A program made the position numbers and the translations under genes. A DNA stretch of 64,000 nt. Source: Sphingomonas taxi. GTDB taxonomy: Bacteria; Pseudomonadota; Alphaproteobacteria; Sphingomonadales; Sphingomonadaceae. The notes under the pieces are model-generated. The model was not told the origin of the DNA, ran no database searches, and saw only the letters and a list, made by a program, of their open reading frames with translations. This document shows positions 1-9,205 of this stretch, one piece after another (position 1 is the stretch's first letter; the number at the start of each line of letters is the position of its first letter). Location: the NCBI GenBank assembly GCA_003240625.1, contig QFMX01000004.1:243578-307577 (forward strand), given 5' to 3'.

Positions 1-508
1 ATGTCCCGTCGGTTCCGGTATCGAGCGCGAACATCGCCGTCAGCGGCTGGCCGAGCAGCGCGAACGCGTCGAAGCCATGCTTCGGCCCGGCATCCAGCGT
101 CACGAACGTCAGCCGCAACGCCGCGTCGGTCTCCCACCGCCAATCGGTATCGCTGCCGAGAAAATCATCCGGTGCACCCGGTGCAGGCCGGGTCGGACGC
201 CACGCGGCGATCTCGCGCCAGCCACTCACCGTCAGACGTACATTCTCGCCGTCCGGTTGCGCGCGTACCCAGAGATCCACATCGGCTTCGTCGTCGGCAA
301 CGACCACCCCGCGCGACACGACGATGCCCAGTCGCCGCGCAAGCCGCGCGATCGTCGCGAGTTGCGGCACGGCGAGCGGCGCCCCGCGCATGCCCCCGGC
401 CCGCTGGTTGAGTGCGATCAATGCCGGGTCTGCGAACGACAGCGATCCATCGGGCGCGACGATGCCGTGCGCGATCGGGCTTTCGGTCGATGGATCGAAC
501 AGACTCAT
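1..508 (-). CDS. PAS-like sensor protein, N-terminal fragment
   Basis: The start codon is at 508-506 and the gene runs off the left edge, so only about 169 residues are visible. The start overlaps the stop of the upstream DUF2336 gene as ATGA, showing translational coupling. The protein begins MSLFDPSTESPIAHG. A segment around residues 105-169 (WRWETDAALRLTFV, then FDAFALLGQPL) resembles the opening strands of a PAS domain. In sphingomonads such genes usually continue into a histidine kinase, but no kinase motif is visible here, so that part is inference. No signal peptide or membrane segment is seen in the fragment. Confidence 0.5.
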   Translation of the reverse strand, partial: MSLFDPSTESPIAHGIVAPDGSLSFADPALIALNQRAGGMRGAPLAVPQLATIARLARRLGIVVSRGVVVADDEADVDLWVRAQPDGENVRLTVSGWREIAAWRPTRPAPGAPDDFLGSDTDWRWETDAALRLTFVTLDAGPKHGFDAFALLGQPLTAMFALDTGTDGT

Positions 509-1599
509 CGCCGTTCCGTACGCGCCAGCGCGCGCAACGCCATCCGAAAATCACGGTCGAGCGCAAGCGGCGCGATCGACGCGCGCGCATCCTCCACGCC
601 GATCGAAACGATCGCGTCGAGCGCGTCCGCGAACTGCTCGATATCCCGGCGCGGATCCGCCTCCGACAGCGCGAGACCGATCCGGGCGATCGTCGGCCGA
701 TCCATGTCGAGCGCACGCAGCGCGAGCCAAAGCCGATCACCTTCGGGATCGAGCGTGATCGCCCGCGCCTGATCGAACGCGATGCCCAGCGCATGCGCCA
801 GCACTGCGACGAACAAGGAAAGCCGCCGGTCGCCGATCGATTCGACCAGCACCGCCGGCAACTCATTGGGCCGCGCATCCAGCGCCGCCGCGAGTCGTGT
901 CGCCACCGCATCGGGCCGCTCGCCCTCGTCATGTGCCGCCAGGCTGCGCTGTGCCGCATCGGTGATCGCGCGGTCGCTCTCGCGGGTCGGCGATGTCAAG
1001 CCGTCACGGATCGCTGCGGCTACCCACCAGACCAGTCGGTGGTGCAGTTCGGCGGGCAGTTCGCTGCCTCCGACCGCACCCTGCTCGTTCGCTACCCGCC
1101 GCCGGCTTTCCGCCGCGAGCAATGCCGATGCCGCCGACGCCACGATGCTGTCGGGCACACCGGCCAAGCGTACGAGCAAGCTGGCCTCGTCGGGTTCCGC
1201 CACCTCGACCGGTAGCGACGCTGCGATCAGATCGTGGCGGACGCGGGCGATCAGTTCGTCCATCAGGTCTTCGTCACGCAGCAGACCCGCACGTGTCAGC
1301 CGTTGCAGGACGGTGCCCACGCCTGCCTTCAGGATCGCCTCGCCTGCCTCCGTCGCGCCGGCACCGGCCAGCAACCGCGCCGCATGCCGCCGTATATCCC
1401 ATTCGATCGCCCCGACGATCGCGCCGAGCACCTGTGCCAGCATCAGCCGCGTGCGATCGTCGATCCGTGCTTCCGCATCGAGGAAAAAGTCGGTGATCGT
1501 CCCGGCCAGCCGCGTCTCGGCCCGCAGGCGCGCAGCCTCTGCTCGCTGCACTGGATCATAGGACGGCATAGCGTCTTGCATCGTTGGGCCGACCGACAT
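505..1599 (-). CDS. DUF2336-type alpha-helical protein
   Basis: The 364-residue protein is almost entirely alpha-helical and rich in Ala, Arg, Asp and Leu. It has no membrane segment, no signal peptide and no recognisable catalytic motif. The repeated helical pairs (for example LTRAGLLRDEDLMDELIARV near residue 105) and the linkage to a PAS-like sensor gene fit the DUF2336 family of alphaproteobacteria, whose members often sit beside two-component genes. The function of the family is unknown. The first ATG is at 1599, with in-frame alternatives at 1581 and 1569. The stop overlaps the downstream start by four bases. Confidence 0.65.
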   Translation of the reverse strand: MSVGPTMQDAMPSYDPVQRAEAARLRAETRLAGTITDFFLDAEARIDDRTRLMLAQVLGAIVGAIEWDIRRHAARLLAGAGATEAGEAILKAGVGTVLQRLTRAGLLRDEDLMDELIARVRHDLIAASLPVEVAEPDEASLLVRLAGVPDSIVASAASALLAAESRRRVANEQGAVGGSELPAELHHRLVWWVAAAIRDGLTSPTRESDRAITDAAQRSLAAHDEGERPDAVATRLAAALDARPNELPAVLVESIGDRRLSLFVAVLAHALGIAFDQARAITLDPEGDRLWLALRALDMDRPTIARIGLALSEADPRRDIEQFADALDAIVSIGVEDARASIAPLALDRDFRMALRALARTERR

Positions 1600-1634
1600 G
1601 ATCCCGTGCTTAGCCTCCGGTCGTTAAGGTACGC

Positions 1635-2816
1635 CTAAGGCGCGCGACGCAATCGCTCGATTGCCGCCGCCAGCGTAGCGATCGCATAGACCGCCGTCAT
1701 GCCCAGTCCGAACACCGGAAATCCGATCAGTGCGAACACTGCGACGACCAGCAGATACGCCGCCGGACTACCCCACCACAGCCGGCGCTCGCGCTCGAGG
1801 ATGGCGCGCTCGGCCAGTCCACCGATCGCGACCGTCGCAGTACCGATCGCCAGCGCGGTATTGTCGCCCGCATAGCCGCTGACGAAGAACGCGAAGACCA
1901 GGATCGCCGCTGCGACGACGCCGGCGATCGCAAGCGTCTGCCAGCGCGCCATCGGCGCCTCGTCGCGAAGGCCGCTCAACACGGAGCCGAGCGCCAGCGC
2001 GATGCTGCCGATCAACGCAACGAACAGCCCGATCGACGACAGCCCGAAGCCCATCGTCACCAGCCCGGCGATGCCGAGCGCCAGCCCGGCCGCACCGACG
2101 CTCGTCCCCGCCGCGCCGCGATCGACCAGCAACGGCAACGCCAGCCGCGCGATCGGCGCAAGGACGAACCGGTCGAACCAGCCGCGCCGTCCCGACACGA
2201 TCGTCATCAGCACTGCGCGCCCGCGCTCCTCCAGCGTCCGCGCCTGACGCTCGATCCCGTGGCCGCCGCGCACCGCATCGGTCGGGAGCAGCACATGGAT
2301 CGCGCGCGACTGGACGGCCAATCGCAGCAGCGAAGACTGGAGATCGTAATCCTGCGGCAACGCGGCGACTTCGGCGATCCGGCTCGAACTCAGCCGCGCG
2401 ACACCGGCCCACGCCATCTGCCCGCCGACGCGTTCGAAGCCGGGGCCCGCATCGCCCTCCGGCACGACGAGCAGGCAATCGCCCTCCTCGCCCGCCATCG
2501 CCTTGACGATCGCCTCCGTGGTAACAAGCCCGTCGCCGAGCATCAATATGCGCGCGAGGGGGTGGAGTTTCTCGACCGCCTCGGTCGCGGAGCGCACCGT
2601 ATCGACGCTCACGCCGCGCCGCCCGATGCGGTTGATCGCGCCGAGCAGTTCGGGGGTCATCCGCGCGACGACGACGATCACCTGCGATACGCCGGCTGCG
2701 ATCAGCAGTCGCGCCTGGTATTCGATAAGCGTGACGCCGCTGAACGGCAGAGTCGCGGCCAGACGATCGGGACGATCGTCGGCGTCGTGTATTGCAAATA
2801 ATAGACCGGCAAGCAT
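1635..2816 (-). CDS. nucleotidyltransferase-like and degenerate CDP-alcohol transferase-like membrane protein
   Basis: The protein has 393 residues. Residues 1-170 read like a GT-A nucleotidyltransferase fold (GVTLIEYQARLLIAAGVSQVIVVV is replaced-loop typical), but the expected GxGxR loop near the N-terminus is HDADDRPDRL. From about residue 205 (GWFDRFVLAPIARLAL) come several hydrophobic helices laid out like a CDP-alcohol phosphatidyltransferase domain. The family signature DGx2ARx8Gx3Dx3D is absent; the place where it should lie reads GSVLSGLRDEAPMAR. Cytidylyltransferase/CDP-alcohol-transferase fusions are known for inositol lipids, so this may be a pseudoenzyme relative. The assignment rests on pattern recognition and is uncertain. 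The ribosome binding site before 2816 is weak. Confidence 0.45.
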   Translation of the reverse strand: MLAGLLFAIHDADDRPDRLAATLPFSGVTLIEYQARLLIAAGVSQVIVVVARMTPELLGAINRIGRRGVSVDTVRSATEAVEKLHPLARILMLGDGLVTTEAIVKAMAGEEGDCLLVVPEGDAGPGFERVGGQMAWAGVARLSSSRIAEVAALPQDYDLQSSLLRLAVQSRAIHVLLPTDAVRGGHGIERQARTLEERGRAVLMTIVSGRRGWFDRFVLAPIARLALPLLVDRGAAGTSVGAAGLALGIAGLVTMGFGLSSIGLFVALIGSIALALGSVLSGLRDEAPMARWQTLAIAGVVAAAILVFAFFVSGYAGDNTALAIGTATVAIGGLAERAILERERRLWWGSPAAYLLVVAVFALIGFPVFGLGMTAVYAIATLAAAIERLRRAP

Positions 2817-3107
2817 CGCAGGCTGTTAGGCGGTACACGCCGTCCTGCAAAGCCCGCGTTCGGCCGAACCGCCCTGCATCGTGGTTCGGTTTTACGTTAC
2901 CGGCGATAAACTGCCAGCCCGAGGCGACGAAACCCTCCGCATCGCATCCATTATTGCAAATACGACAGGCGCCGCTTGCCGATGCCGCCACGATCATACG
3001 CCGTGTCGCCCCGCTTACCGGACGGATGTTCGCCGAACCGTCGCATCATCCGTTTTGTCGGGCGGCAATCCATGATACTTCCGATGTTCATGAACGGGGG
3101 TTCGTCA

Positions 3108-5393
3108 ATGATCGGGTTTCGCGCGTCGGCAGGCAATGCCCATCCCATTCGCGCGGACATCGTGATGGATCCGGTGATAGAAGATATGTCCGAAGCCGTC
3201 ACCGAACCTAGTTTCGACGAGGTTTATCAAGAGCCTGCGCAAGAACGCGGACCTCTTTACGCGGGTATCGCCGTGGCTGTCGTGGTCGTCTGGCTCGCCG
3301 GCATGCTCTGGCTTGCACGCGGCTCGCTCGGCACGATCGAGCCGGTCGCACTCGTCCAGTTCATCGCCGCTCTCTGCGTCGTTCCCGCGCTTGTCGGCAT
3401 CGTCTGGCTGCTCGCGATGCGCACCAGCCGTACCGAGGCCCGCCGTTTCGGTATCACCGCACAGGCGATGCGCGACGAGGCCGCGAGCCTGGAGCGCACC
3501 GTCGCCGCTTTGTCGAACACGATCGACGCCAACCGCGTACAACTTGCCGAGCAGCTCGACGCGCTGATGGCGATGGGTGGCGGTGCGACCGAACAGCTCG
3601 CCGCGATCGGCCGCGGCATGGTGTCCGAGATCGACCAGGCCGCCGCACACGCGCGCAACCTCGCCACCTCGACCGCGGGCGCGCAGACCAGCCTCGGCGT
3701 CCTGATCGCCACCCTCCCCCGCGCGCAGGCGGATATCGACGACGTCGCCAAGCGGCTCGAACGTACTGGTCTCTCGGCCAGCGAGCATGCCGCTGCGCTC
3801 GACGCGCAGATCGTCGCGCTCGCCGAACGCGGCCGCGATGCCGACACGATGGCGAGCGGCGCAGCGCAACGCCTGGCCGCGCACATCGTCCGCATGGAGG
3901 CAACCAGCCAGACCGCGGGCGCGCACCTAGAATCGGTCACCGACGGCATGTCCGGCGCGGTCGATGCGCTGCTCAATCGCACCGCCGACGCGGTCGACGA
4001 AGCCCGCAAGAGCATTGCCGCGCAGGGCGACGCGATGCTGGCGATGGTCGGCGCGAACCAGGCTGCGCTCGACAGCGCCGCCCGCGACAGCGCCGAAGCG
4101 CTCGCCCGCCGCATCGCCACCGTCGAGGACGCGATCGAGCGGGTCGCGATCCGCCTCGACCTACAACGCAACGCGGGCGAGCGGATCGTCGACGACCTTC
4201 ACACCGGGCTCGGCGAAGTCGAGACGCGGATCGAGGCGCTCCACCGCCACGGCACCGAGCGCACCCAGGGTCTCGCCGCCTCGATCAGCGCGCTGGGCGG
4301 CTCCGCCGACGCGATGACCGAGGCTTTGCGCACCGGCGACGAGATGGCGCACCGGACCATCACGACGACCGAGACGCTGCTCGTCGCGCTCGACGCAGCC
4401 GCGCGTGAGATCGACGAGACGATGCCCGAAGCGCTTGGCCGGCTCGATTCGCATGTGCTCGCCAGCAAGAGCATCGTCGTCTCGGCGCGGCCCGAACTGC
4501 TCGCGCTCGTCACCGCGGCGGAGAGCACGCACGACGCGATCGAGGCGATCGCGGGGGTCATCGGCGAACAGCGCCAGGTGCTCGATACGCTGTCGACGGA
4601 CCTGCTAAACACGCTCAACACCGGTCGCGCTAAGGCCGATGCGCTGGGGCAGATGGTCGACGAGGCGATCGGCCGCACGCAGCATTTTGCCGAAGACGCC
4701 GCGCCGCAGTTGATCGAAGCGCTCCACCGCGTCCGCGAAACCGCTGCGGTCGCGGCCGACAAGACGCGCGAGACACTGTCGAAGGTCATTCCCGAAGCCG
4801 CAGCCGCGCTGGGCGCCGCCAGCGCCGATGCGATGCGGCGCGCGACCAACGATACGGTGGAGCGGCAGGTCAAGGCACTTACCGACGCCACCGATGCGGC
4901 CGTCGATGCAGCGACTGGCGCGACCGAACGGCTGGCGCGCGAAGTCCAGGCGATCGTCGATCAGACCGCGATCGTCGAAACGCGGATCGAAGAGGCGCGG
5001 ACCGAGCGCGAGGAGGCGGACAGCGACACCTTCGCACGCCGCGTGTCGTTGCTGATCGAATCGCTCAACTCCGCCTCGATCGACATCACCAAGGCGATCG
5101 CCCCGGAAATTTCCGACAGCGCCTGGGGGGCGTACCTCAAGGGTGACCGCGGCGTCTTCACGCGTCGCGCGGTGCGGATACTCGATGCGAGCGAAGTCCG
5201 CGAGATCGCCGGTCTCTATGACGATGACGAAGCGTTCCGCGAGATGGTCAACCGCTACATCCACGACTTCGAGGCGATGCTCCGCGCGATCCTGACGCAG
5301 CGGGACGGGTCGCCGCTCGGGGTGACGTTGCTGTCGTCGGACATGGGCAAGCTGTATGTCGCGCTGGCGCAGGCGATCGAGCGCCTGCGCTGA
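3108..5393 (+). CDS. two-TM membrane protein with very long coiled coil
   Basis: The protein has 761 residues from the ATG at 3108, preceded by GGGGG about ten bases upstream; an in-frame ATG at 3090 is an alternative and earlier codons lack a ribosome binding site. After a short acidic N-terminus there are two hydrophobic segments near residues 48-70 and 80-105. A predicted coiled coil of about 500 residues follows, rich in Ala, Thr, Asp, Glu and Arg. A more globular, aromatic-containing C-terminal part begins near residue 650 (FARRVSLLIESLNSASIDI). No Walker A or B motif is visible even though such proteins are sometimes labelled ATPase. It resembles a structural or envelope-spanning protein. 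Its function is unknown to me. Confidence 0.6.
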   Translation: MIGFRASAGNAHPIRADIVMDPVIEDMSEAVTEPSFDEVYQEPAQERGPLYAGIAVAVVVVWLAGMLWLARGSLGTIEPVALVQFIAALCVVPALVGIVWLLAMRTSRTEARRFGITAQAMRDEAASLERTVAALSNTIDANRVQLAEQLDALMAMGGGATEQLAAIGRGMVSEIDQAAAHARNLATSTAGAQTSLGVLIATLPRAQADIDDVAKRLERTGLSASEHAAALDAQIVALAERGRDADTMASGAAQRLAAHIVRMEATSQTAGAHLESVTDGMSGAVDALLNRTADAVDEARKSIAAQGDAMLAMVGANQAALDSAARDSAEALARRIATVEDAIERVAIRLDLQRNAGERIVDDLHTGLGEVETRIEALHRHGTERTQGLAASISALGGSADAMTEALRTGDEMAHRTITTTETLLVALDAAAREIDETMPEALGRLDSHVLASKSIVVSARPELLALVTAAESTHDAIEAIAGVIGEQRQVLDTLSTDLLNTLNTGRAKADALGQMVDEAIGRTQHFAEDAAPQLIEALHRVRETAAVAADKTRETLSKVIPEAAAALGAASADAMRRATNDTVERQVKALTDATDAAVDAATGATERLAREVQAIVDQTAIVETRIEEARTEREEADSDTFARRVSLLIESLNSASIDITKAIAPEISDSAWGAYLKGDRGVFTRRAVRILDASEVREIAGLYDDDEAFREMVNRYIHDFEAMLRAILTQRDGSPLGVTLLSSDMGKLYVALAQAIERLR

Positions 5394-5489
5394 ACTGAAC
5401 GGGAGTCTTCGACATGATCCAGCGGCACCGCTGACGCGGCCTTCGCCAGCGGAGCAATCCGCCGACGGGACTCAAGATTCGAGGCTCAC

Positions 5490-6269
5490 ATGCCAAGACT
5501 GAATACGAAGACATGCGTCGTCACCGGCGCAGCGCGGGGCATCGGCCGCGCGATCGCCGAGCGCTTCCATGACGAGGGCGCCATCGTCATCCTCACCGAT
5601 ATCGACGAAACCATTGGCGCCGAAACTGCGGCGGCGATCGGCTGCCGGTTCGAAAAGCTGGACGTCCGCGAAGAGGCGGACTGGCAACGACTGTCGGAGA
5701 TCGTTCCCGTCGCCGACGTGGTCGTCAACAATGCCGGCGTGACGGGGTTCGAGCACGGCATGGTCGCGCATGATCCCGAACATGCGAGTTTGGCGGACTG
5801 GCGCGCGGTCCATGCGGTCAATCTCGACGGCACGTTCCTCGGTTGCCGCTATGCGATCGGAGCGATGAAGGCGGCGGGGACCGGATCGATCATCAACATC
5901 TCTTCACGCTCCGGGCTGGTCGGCATCCCCCTCGCTGGGGCGTATGCGTCGTCGAAGGCGGCGATCCGCAATCATAGCAAGACGGTGGCGCTGTATTGCG
6001 CGCAGCGGGGGTGGAAGATCCGCTGCAACTCGGTGCATCCGGCGGCGATCCTGACGCCGATCTGGGAGCCGATGCTGGGGAATGGTCCGGACCGGGAAGC
6101 GCGGATGGCGGCGCTGGTGGCGGATTCGCCGTTGAAGCGGTTCGGGATGCCCGACGAGGTCGCCGCGGTTGCGGTGATGCTGGCGTCGGACGAGGCCACG
6201 TATATCACGGGGACGGAGATCAATATCGATGGCGGCTTGCTCGCGGGCTCTGCCGCGTCACCGGGGTGA
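5490..6269 (+). CDS. SDR family NAD(P)-dependent oxidoreductase
   Basis: This is a 259-residue classical short-chain dehydrogenase. The cofactor motif TGAARGIG lies at residues 12-19, NNAG at 80-83, and the catalytic set is N111, S139, Y152 and K156. Asp at the end of the second strand (LTDID, residues 35-39) favours NAD over NADP. The C-terminal strand ends GTEINIDGG, as is usual. The substrate cannot be read from sequence; the family acts on secondary alcohols and ketones. It is a single gene facing a convergent DUF1467 gene, with a palindromic repeat between them. Confidence 0.9.
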   Translation: MPRLNTKTCVVTGAARGIGRAIAERFHDEGAIVILTDIDETIGAETAAAIGCRFEKLDVREEADWQRLSEIVPVADVVVNNAGVTGFEHGMVAHDPEHASLADWRAVHAVNLDGTFLGCRYAIGAMKAAGTGSIINISSRSGLVGIPLAGAYASSKAAIRNHSKTVALYCAQRGWKIRCNSVHPAAILTPIWEPMLGNGPDREARMAALVADSPLKRFGMPDEVAAVAVMLASDEATYITGTEINIDGGLLAGSAASPG

Positions 6270-6278
6270 TGGTAAACT

Positions 6279-6411
6279 CACGATCCTCCCCCGCCAGGGG
6301 GAGGTGGCTGGCACTTGCCAGACGGAGGGGGAGGTAAAGGAAACCTCTGTTCCGTATCCTCCCCCTCCGTCACCTTCGGTGCCACCTCCCCCTGGCGGGA
6401 GAGGATCGTGA
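6279..6411. repeat. palindromic intergenic repeat, family A copy 1
   Basis: This is an element of about 130 bases with inverted ends: TCACGATCCTCCCCCGCC on the left and its near-complement on the right. The ends enclose the sub-repeats AGGGGGAGGTGGC and GACGGAGGGGGAGG and their complements. It lies between two convergent genes, so it could fold as a bidirectional terminator. Near-identical copies occur at 25075-25203 and 55860-55985. Confidence 0.8.
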
Positions 6412-6419
6412 GGGTTCTC

Positions 6420-6701
6420 TCAGCGCGTGACCATGTTGCCGCGGTCGAACAGGTCGACGCTCTGCGGCGAGATCCAGCCGTAATGATAGTTCAGCTGGAA
6501 CAGCACGAACAACACCGTCGCCACCACCGTCACGCGCCACGCCGTCCGCCCCGACCGGAACTCGTGCGGCGCGCTTTCGGCCTGGCCGGGGACGTGTTCG
6601 CCCCCGACTTCACGCGTCGTCTTCACCCCGAACGGCAGGACCAGGAACACCGAGAACGCCCAGAACAGGACGTAGATCGCGAGTGCCGAGGTCCAGCGCA
6701 C
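6420..6701 (-). CDS. DUF1467 family membrane protein
   Basis: This is a 93-residue protein with two membrane helices, near residues 5-24 and 57-74. The first is followed by LPFGVKTTREVG, a segment typical of the DUF1467 family in alphaproteobacteria. It starts four bases after the RNase J stop codon, so it is the last gene of the long nuo-birA-coaX-rnj transcription unit. The biochemical role of the family is unknown. Length and topology are normal. Confidence 0.85.
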   Translation of the reverse strand: MRWTSALAIYVLFWAFSVFLVLPFGVKTTREVGGEHVPGQAESAPHEFRSGRTAWRVTVVATVLFVLFQLNYHYGWISPQSVDLFDRGNMVTR

Positions 6702-6705
6702 CCGA

Positions 6706-8343
6706 TCAGCCCTCGATCAGCAGGACGTCGACGATCGGCTGCTTGCCGGTCCAGCGCTTGGCGACCTTGCGCACCGCAAGACGGATCTGCTCGCGCATCT
6801 TCTCGCTCTCGCGCTTGCCGCCGCGCACCGTGTCGGCTGCCGCCTGGACCGCGTCGGCGATGAACGCCGCACGGTCTTCCTCGACCGGCACGCCCTGCAC
6901 GCGGACCTGCGGCTGGCCGACCATCCGGCCATCCTTGCCGAGCGCGACACCGACCGAAATCTGGCCGTTGATCGCCAGCTTGCGCCGCTCGCTCAGCGTC
7001 GCGCCATCCGCCGGCAGGATCACGTCGCCATCGAGCACTAGGCGCCCAACCGTCGCGTTGCCGATCTTCGCCGGGCCCTTGGGCGCCAAGCGGATGATGT
7101 CGCCATTGCTCTGCACGATCGCGCGCGGAATGCCCTGTTCGAGGCCGAAGCGCGCATGCTCCATCATGTGGCGCATCTCGCCGTGCGTCGGCACGAGCAC
7201 GTCCGGCCGCAGCCAGTCGTACATCTGCGCGAGTTCCGGCTGACCGGGATGCCCCGAGACATGGACGTGCGCCTGGCGCTCGGTGATCATGCGGATGCCC
7301 TTGGCCGCCAGCGTATTCTGGATACGACCGATCTGGACCTCGTTGCCCGGAATCTGCTTCGACGAGAAGATCACCGTGTCGTCGGCGTCGAGCGTGATCG
7401 TGTGGCTGCCGTTCGCGACACGCGCCAGTGCCGCGCGCTCCTCGCCCTGGCCGCCGGTGGCGATGACCAGCACCTTGTTCTTGGGCAGGCGCATCGCCTC
7501 GTCGGGGCTGATCGTGTCGGGGAAGCCCTTCAGATAGCCCGTCGCGCGCGCGACCTTGATGATCCGGTCGAGCGAACGCCCGGTCACGCACAGCTTACGC
7601 CCGGTTTCCTTCGCGACTTCACCGAACGTGTGCAGCCGCGCCGCGTTCGATGCGAAGCTGGTGATCATCACGCGGCCCTTGGCCTTGCTGACCTCTTCGA
7701 ACAGACCTTTCCGCACGGTGCTTTCGCTACCCGACGCGGTCGTGTTGAAGATGTTGGTCGAATCGCAGACGAGGACGTCGACACCCTTGTCGCCGATCGC
7801 CATGAAGCCCTCGGGCTTGGTCGGGTTGCCGATCACCGGGTTCGCATCGAGCTTCCAGTCGCCGGTGTGGAACACGCGGCCATAGGGCGTATCGATCAGC
7901 AGCGCGTTCGCCTCGGGGATCGAATGCGACATCTCGACGAAGGTGAAGCCGAACGGCCCGAGCTGGAAATTGCCGCCCATCGGGATCACCTTGAGCTTCA
8001 CGCGGTTGGCGATGCCCTCTTCCTCGAGCTTGCCGCGGATCAGGCCCATCGTGAACGGCGTCGCGTAGATCGGCACGCCGAGGTCTTCGGCGAGATACGG
8101 CAGCGAGCCGATATGATCCTCATGGCCGTGCGTGATGACGATACCGAGCAAATCGTCGATCCGGTCCTCGATGAAGGACAAATCGGGCAGGATCACGTCG
8201 ACGCCGGGATATTGCGGATCGGCGAAGGTGATGCCGAGATCGACCATCACCCACTTGCCCTGGCAGCCGTACAGGTTGACGTTCATGCCGATTTCGCCGG
8301 AGCCGCCAAGGCCACAGAAAAGGAGTTCGTTCTTCGGAGTCAT
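6706..8343 (-). CDS. rnj: ribonuclease J
   Basis: This 545-residue metallo-beta-lactamase/beta-CASP nuclease has the metal-binding motif HGHEDHIG starting at H72, after DLG at residues 35-37. The beta-CASP region contains VCDSTN and SFASNAARLHT. The closing histidine motif HVHVSGHPGQPE and the C-terminal RNase J domain (PTHGEMRHMMEHARFG) are present. RNase J is a dual endonuclease and 5'-3' exonuclease acting in rRNA and mRNA processing. The start has a ribosome binding site-like GAAAG. It follows coaX after a 63-base gap and precedes a DUF1467 gene by four bases. Confidence 0.95.
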   Translation of the reverse strand: MTPKNELLFCGLGGSGEIGMNVNLYGCQGKWVMVDLGITFADPQYPGVDVILPDLSFIEDRIDDLLGIVITHGHEDHIGSLPYLAEDLGVPIYATPFTMGLIRGKLEEEGIANRVKLKVIPMGGNFQLGPFGFTFVEMSHSIPEANALLIDTPYGRVFHTGDWKLDANPVIGNPTKPEGFMAIGDKGVDVLVCDSTNIFNTTASGSESTVRKGLFEEVSKAKGRVMITSFASNAARLHTFGEVAKETGRKLCVTGRSLDRIIKVARATGYLKGFPDTISPDEAMRLPKNKVLVIATGGQGEERAALARVANGSHTITLDADDTVIFSSKQIPGNEVQIGRIQNTLAAKGIRMITERQAHVHVSGHPGQPELAQMYDWLRPDVLVPTHGEMRHMMEHARFGLEQGIPRAIVQSNGDIIRLAPKGPAKIGNATVGRLVLDGDVILPADGATLSERRKLAINGQISVGVALGKDGRMVGQPQVRVQGVPVEEDRAAFIADAVQAAADTVRGGKRESEKMREQIRLAVRKVAKRWTGKQPIVDVLLIEG

Positions 8344-8406
8344 TGAATACTTTCAGGATTATACAGGAATATGGCCCGCAGGCCGGTCGGCGCGAGCCCA
8401 ATGGCC

Positions 8407-9195
8407 CTAGATATGGTGACGATCCCACATCATCGCCAGCCCCTGGATCGTCAGGTCGGCTTCGATGACGTCGAACACGTCGGTCTGTTTCTCGAATAAT
8501 GTGGCAAGCCCGCCGGTGGCGACGACCTTCACGGGACGGCCGATCTCGCGCTTCATCCGCGCGACTAGCCCCTCGATCATCGCGACATAGCCCCAATAGA
8601 TGCCGATGTGCATCTGCGAGACGGTGTTGAGCCCAATCACGCTTGTGTCGGTCGGTGCCTCTATCGCGATCCGCGGGAGTTTCGCGGCTGCGGTCACCAG
8701 TGCGTCAAGCGACAGGTTGATCCCCGGCGCGATGATCCCGCCCTTGTACGCGCCGCTATAGTCGACGACGTCGAAGGTGGTCGCGGTGCCGAAATCGATC
8801 ACGATCAGGTCGCCGGGATGCAGCGCATGCGCGGCGATCGTGTTGACCGCTCGGTCGGCGCCGAGCGAGGCAGGCTCGTCGACGTCGATCGCAATGCCCC
8901 ATTCGACCGGTGCATGGCCGGCGATCAGCGCCTCGGTGTTGAAGTATTTCGACGCCAGCACCTGGAGATTGTGGAGCGCGCGCGGGACGACGGTGGCGAC
9001 GATCACGCCCTCGACCGCGGTACGATCATGCCCGCCGAGCTGCATCAGCTGACTCAGCCACACCGCATATTCGTCCGCCGTGCGCCGCGGATCGGTCGCG
9101 ATCCGCCAGCGCGCGACGATCTCGCCGCGCCCCTCGTTCTGGCGGACGAGCGCGAACACGACATTGGTATTGCCGGCATCGATCGCGAGCAGCAT
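8407..9195 (-). CDS. coaX: type III pantothenate kinase
   Basis: CoaX phosphorylates pantothenate in the first step of coenzyme A synthesis. The protein has 262 residues from the ATG at 9195, where it begins MLLAIDAGNTNVVFALV with the phosphate-binding DxGNT at residues 6-10. GADRAVNT and FGTATTFD further on are the other two ASKHA-fold motifs expected of type III enzymes. An in-frame upstream start at 9240 would overlap birA; the 9195 start has GAGG ten bases ahead and sits ten bases after the birA stop. The neighbouring birA gene is a common partner. Confidence 0.95.
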   Translation of the reverse strand: MLLAIDAGNTNVVFALVRQNEGRGEIVARWRIATDPRRTADEYAVWLSQLMQLGGHDRTAVEGVIVATVVPRALHNLQVLASKYFNTEALIAGHAPVEWGIAIDVDEPASLGADRAVNTIAAHALHPGDLIVIDFGTATTFDVVDYSGAYKGGIIAPGINLSLDALVTAAAKLPRIAIEAPTDTSVIGLNTVSQMHIGIYWGYVAMIEGLVARMKREIGRPVKVVATGGLATLFEKQTDVFDVIEADLTIQGLAMMWDRHHI

Positions 9196-9205
9196 CAGCG
9201 GGGCC

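Noticed and set aside
6279..6411. Clustered repeats considered as a CRISPR array
   Set aside because: There are only inverted pairs within each element, with no run of direct repeats and unique spacers, and no cas genes in the window.
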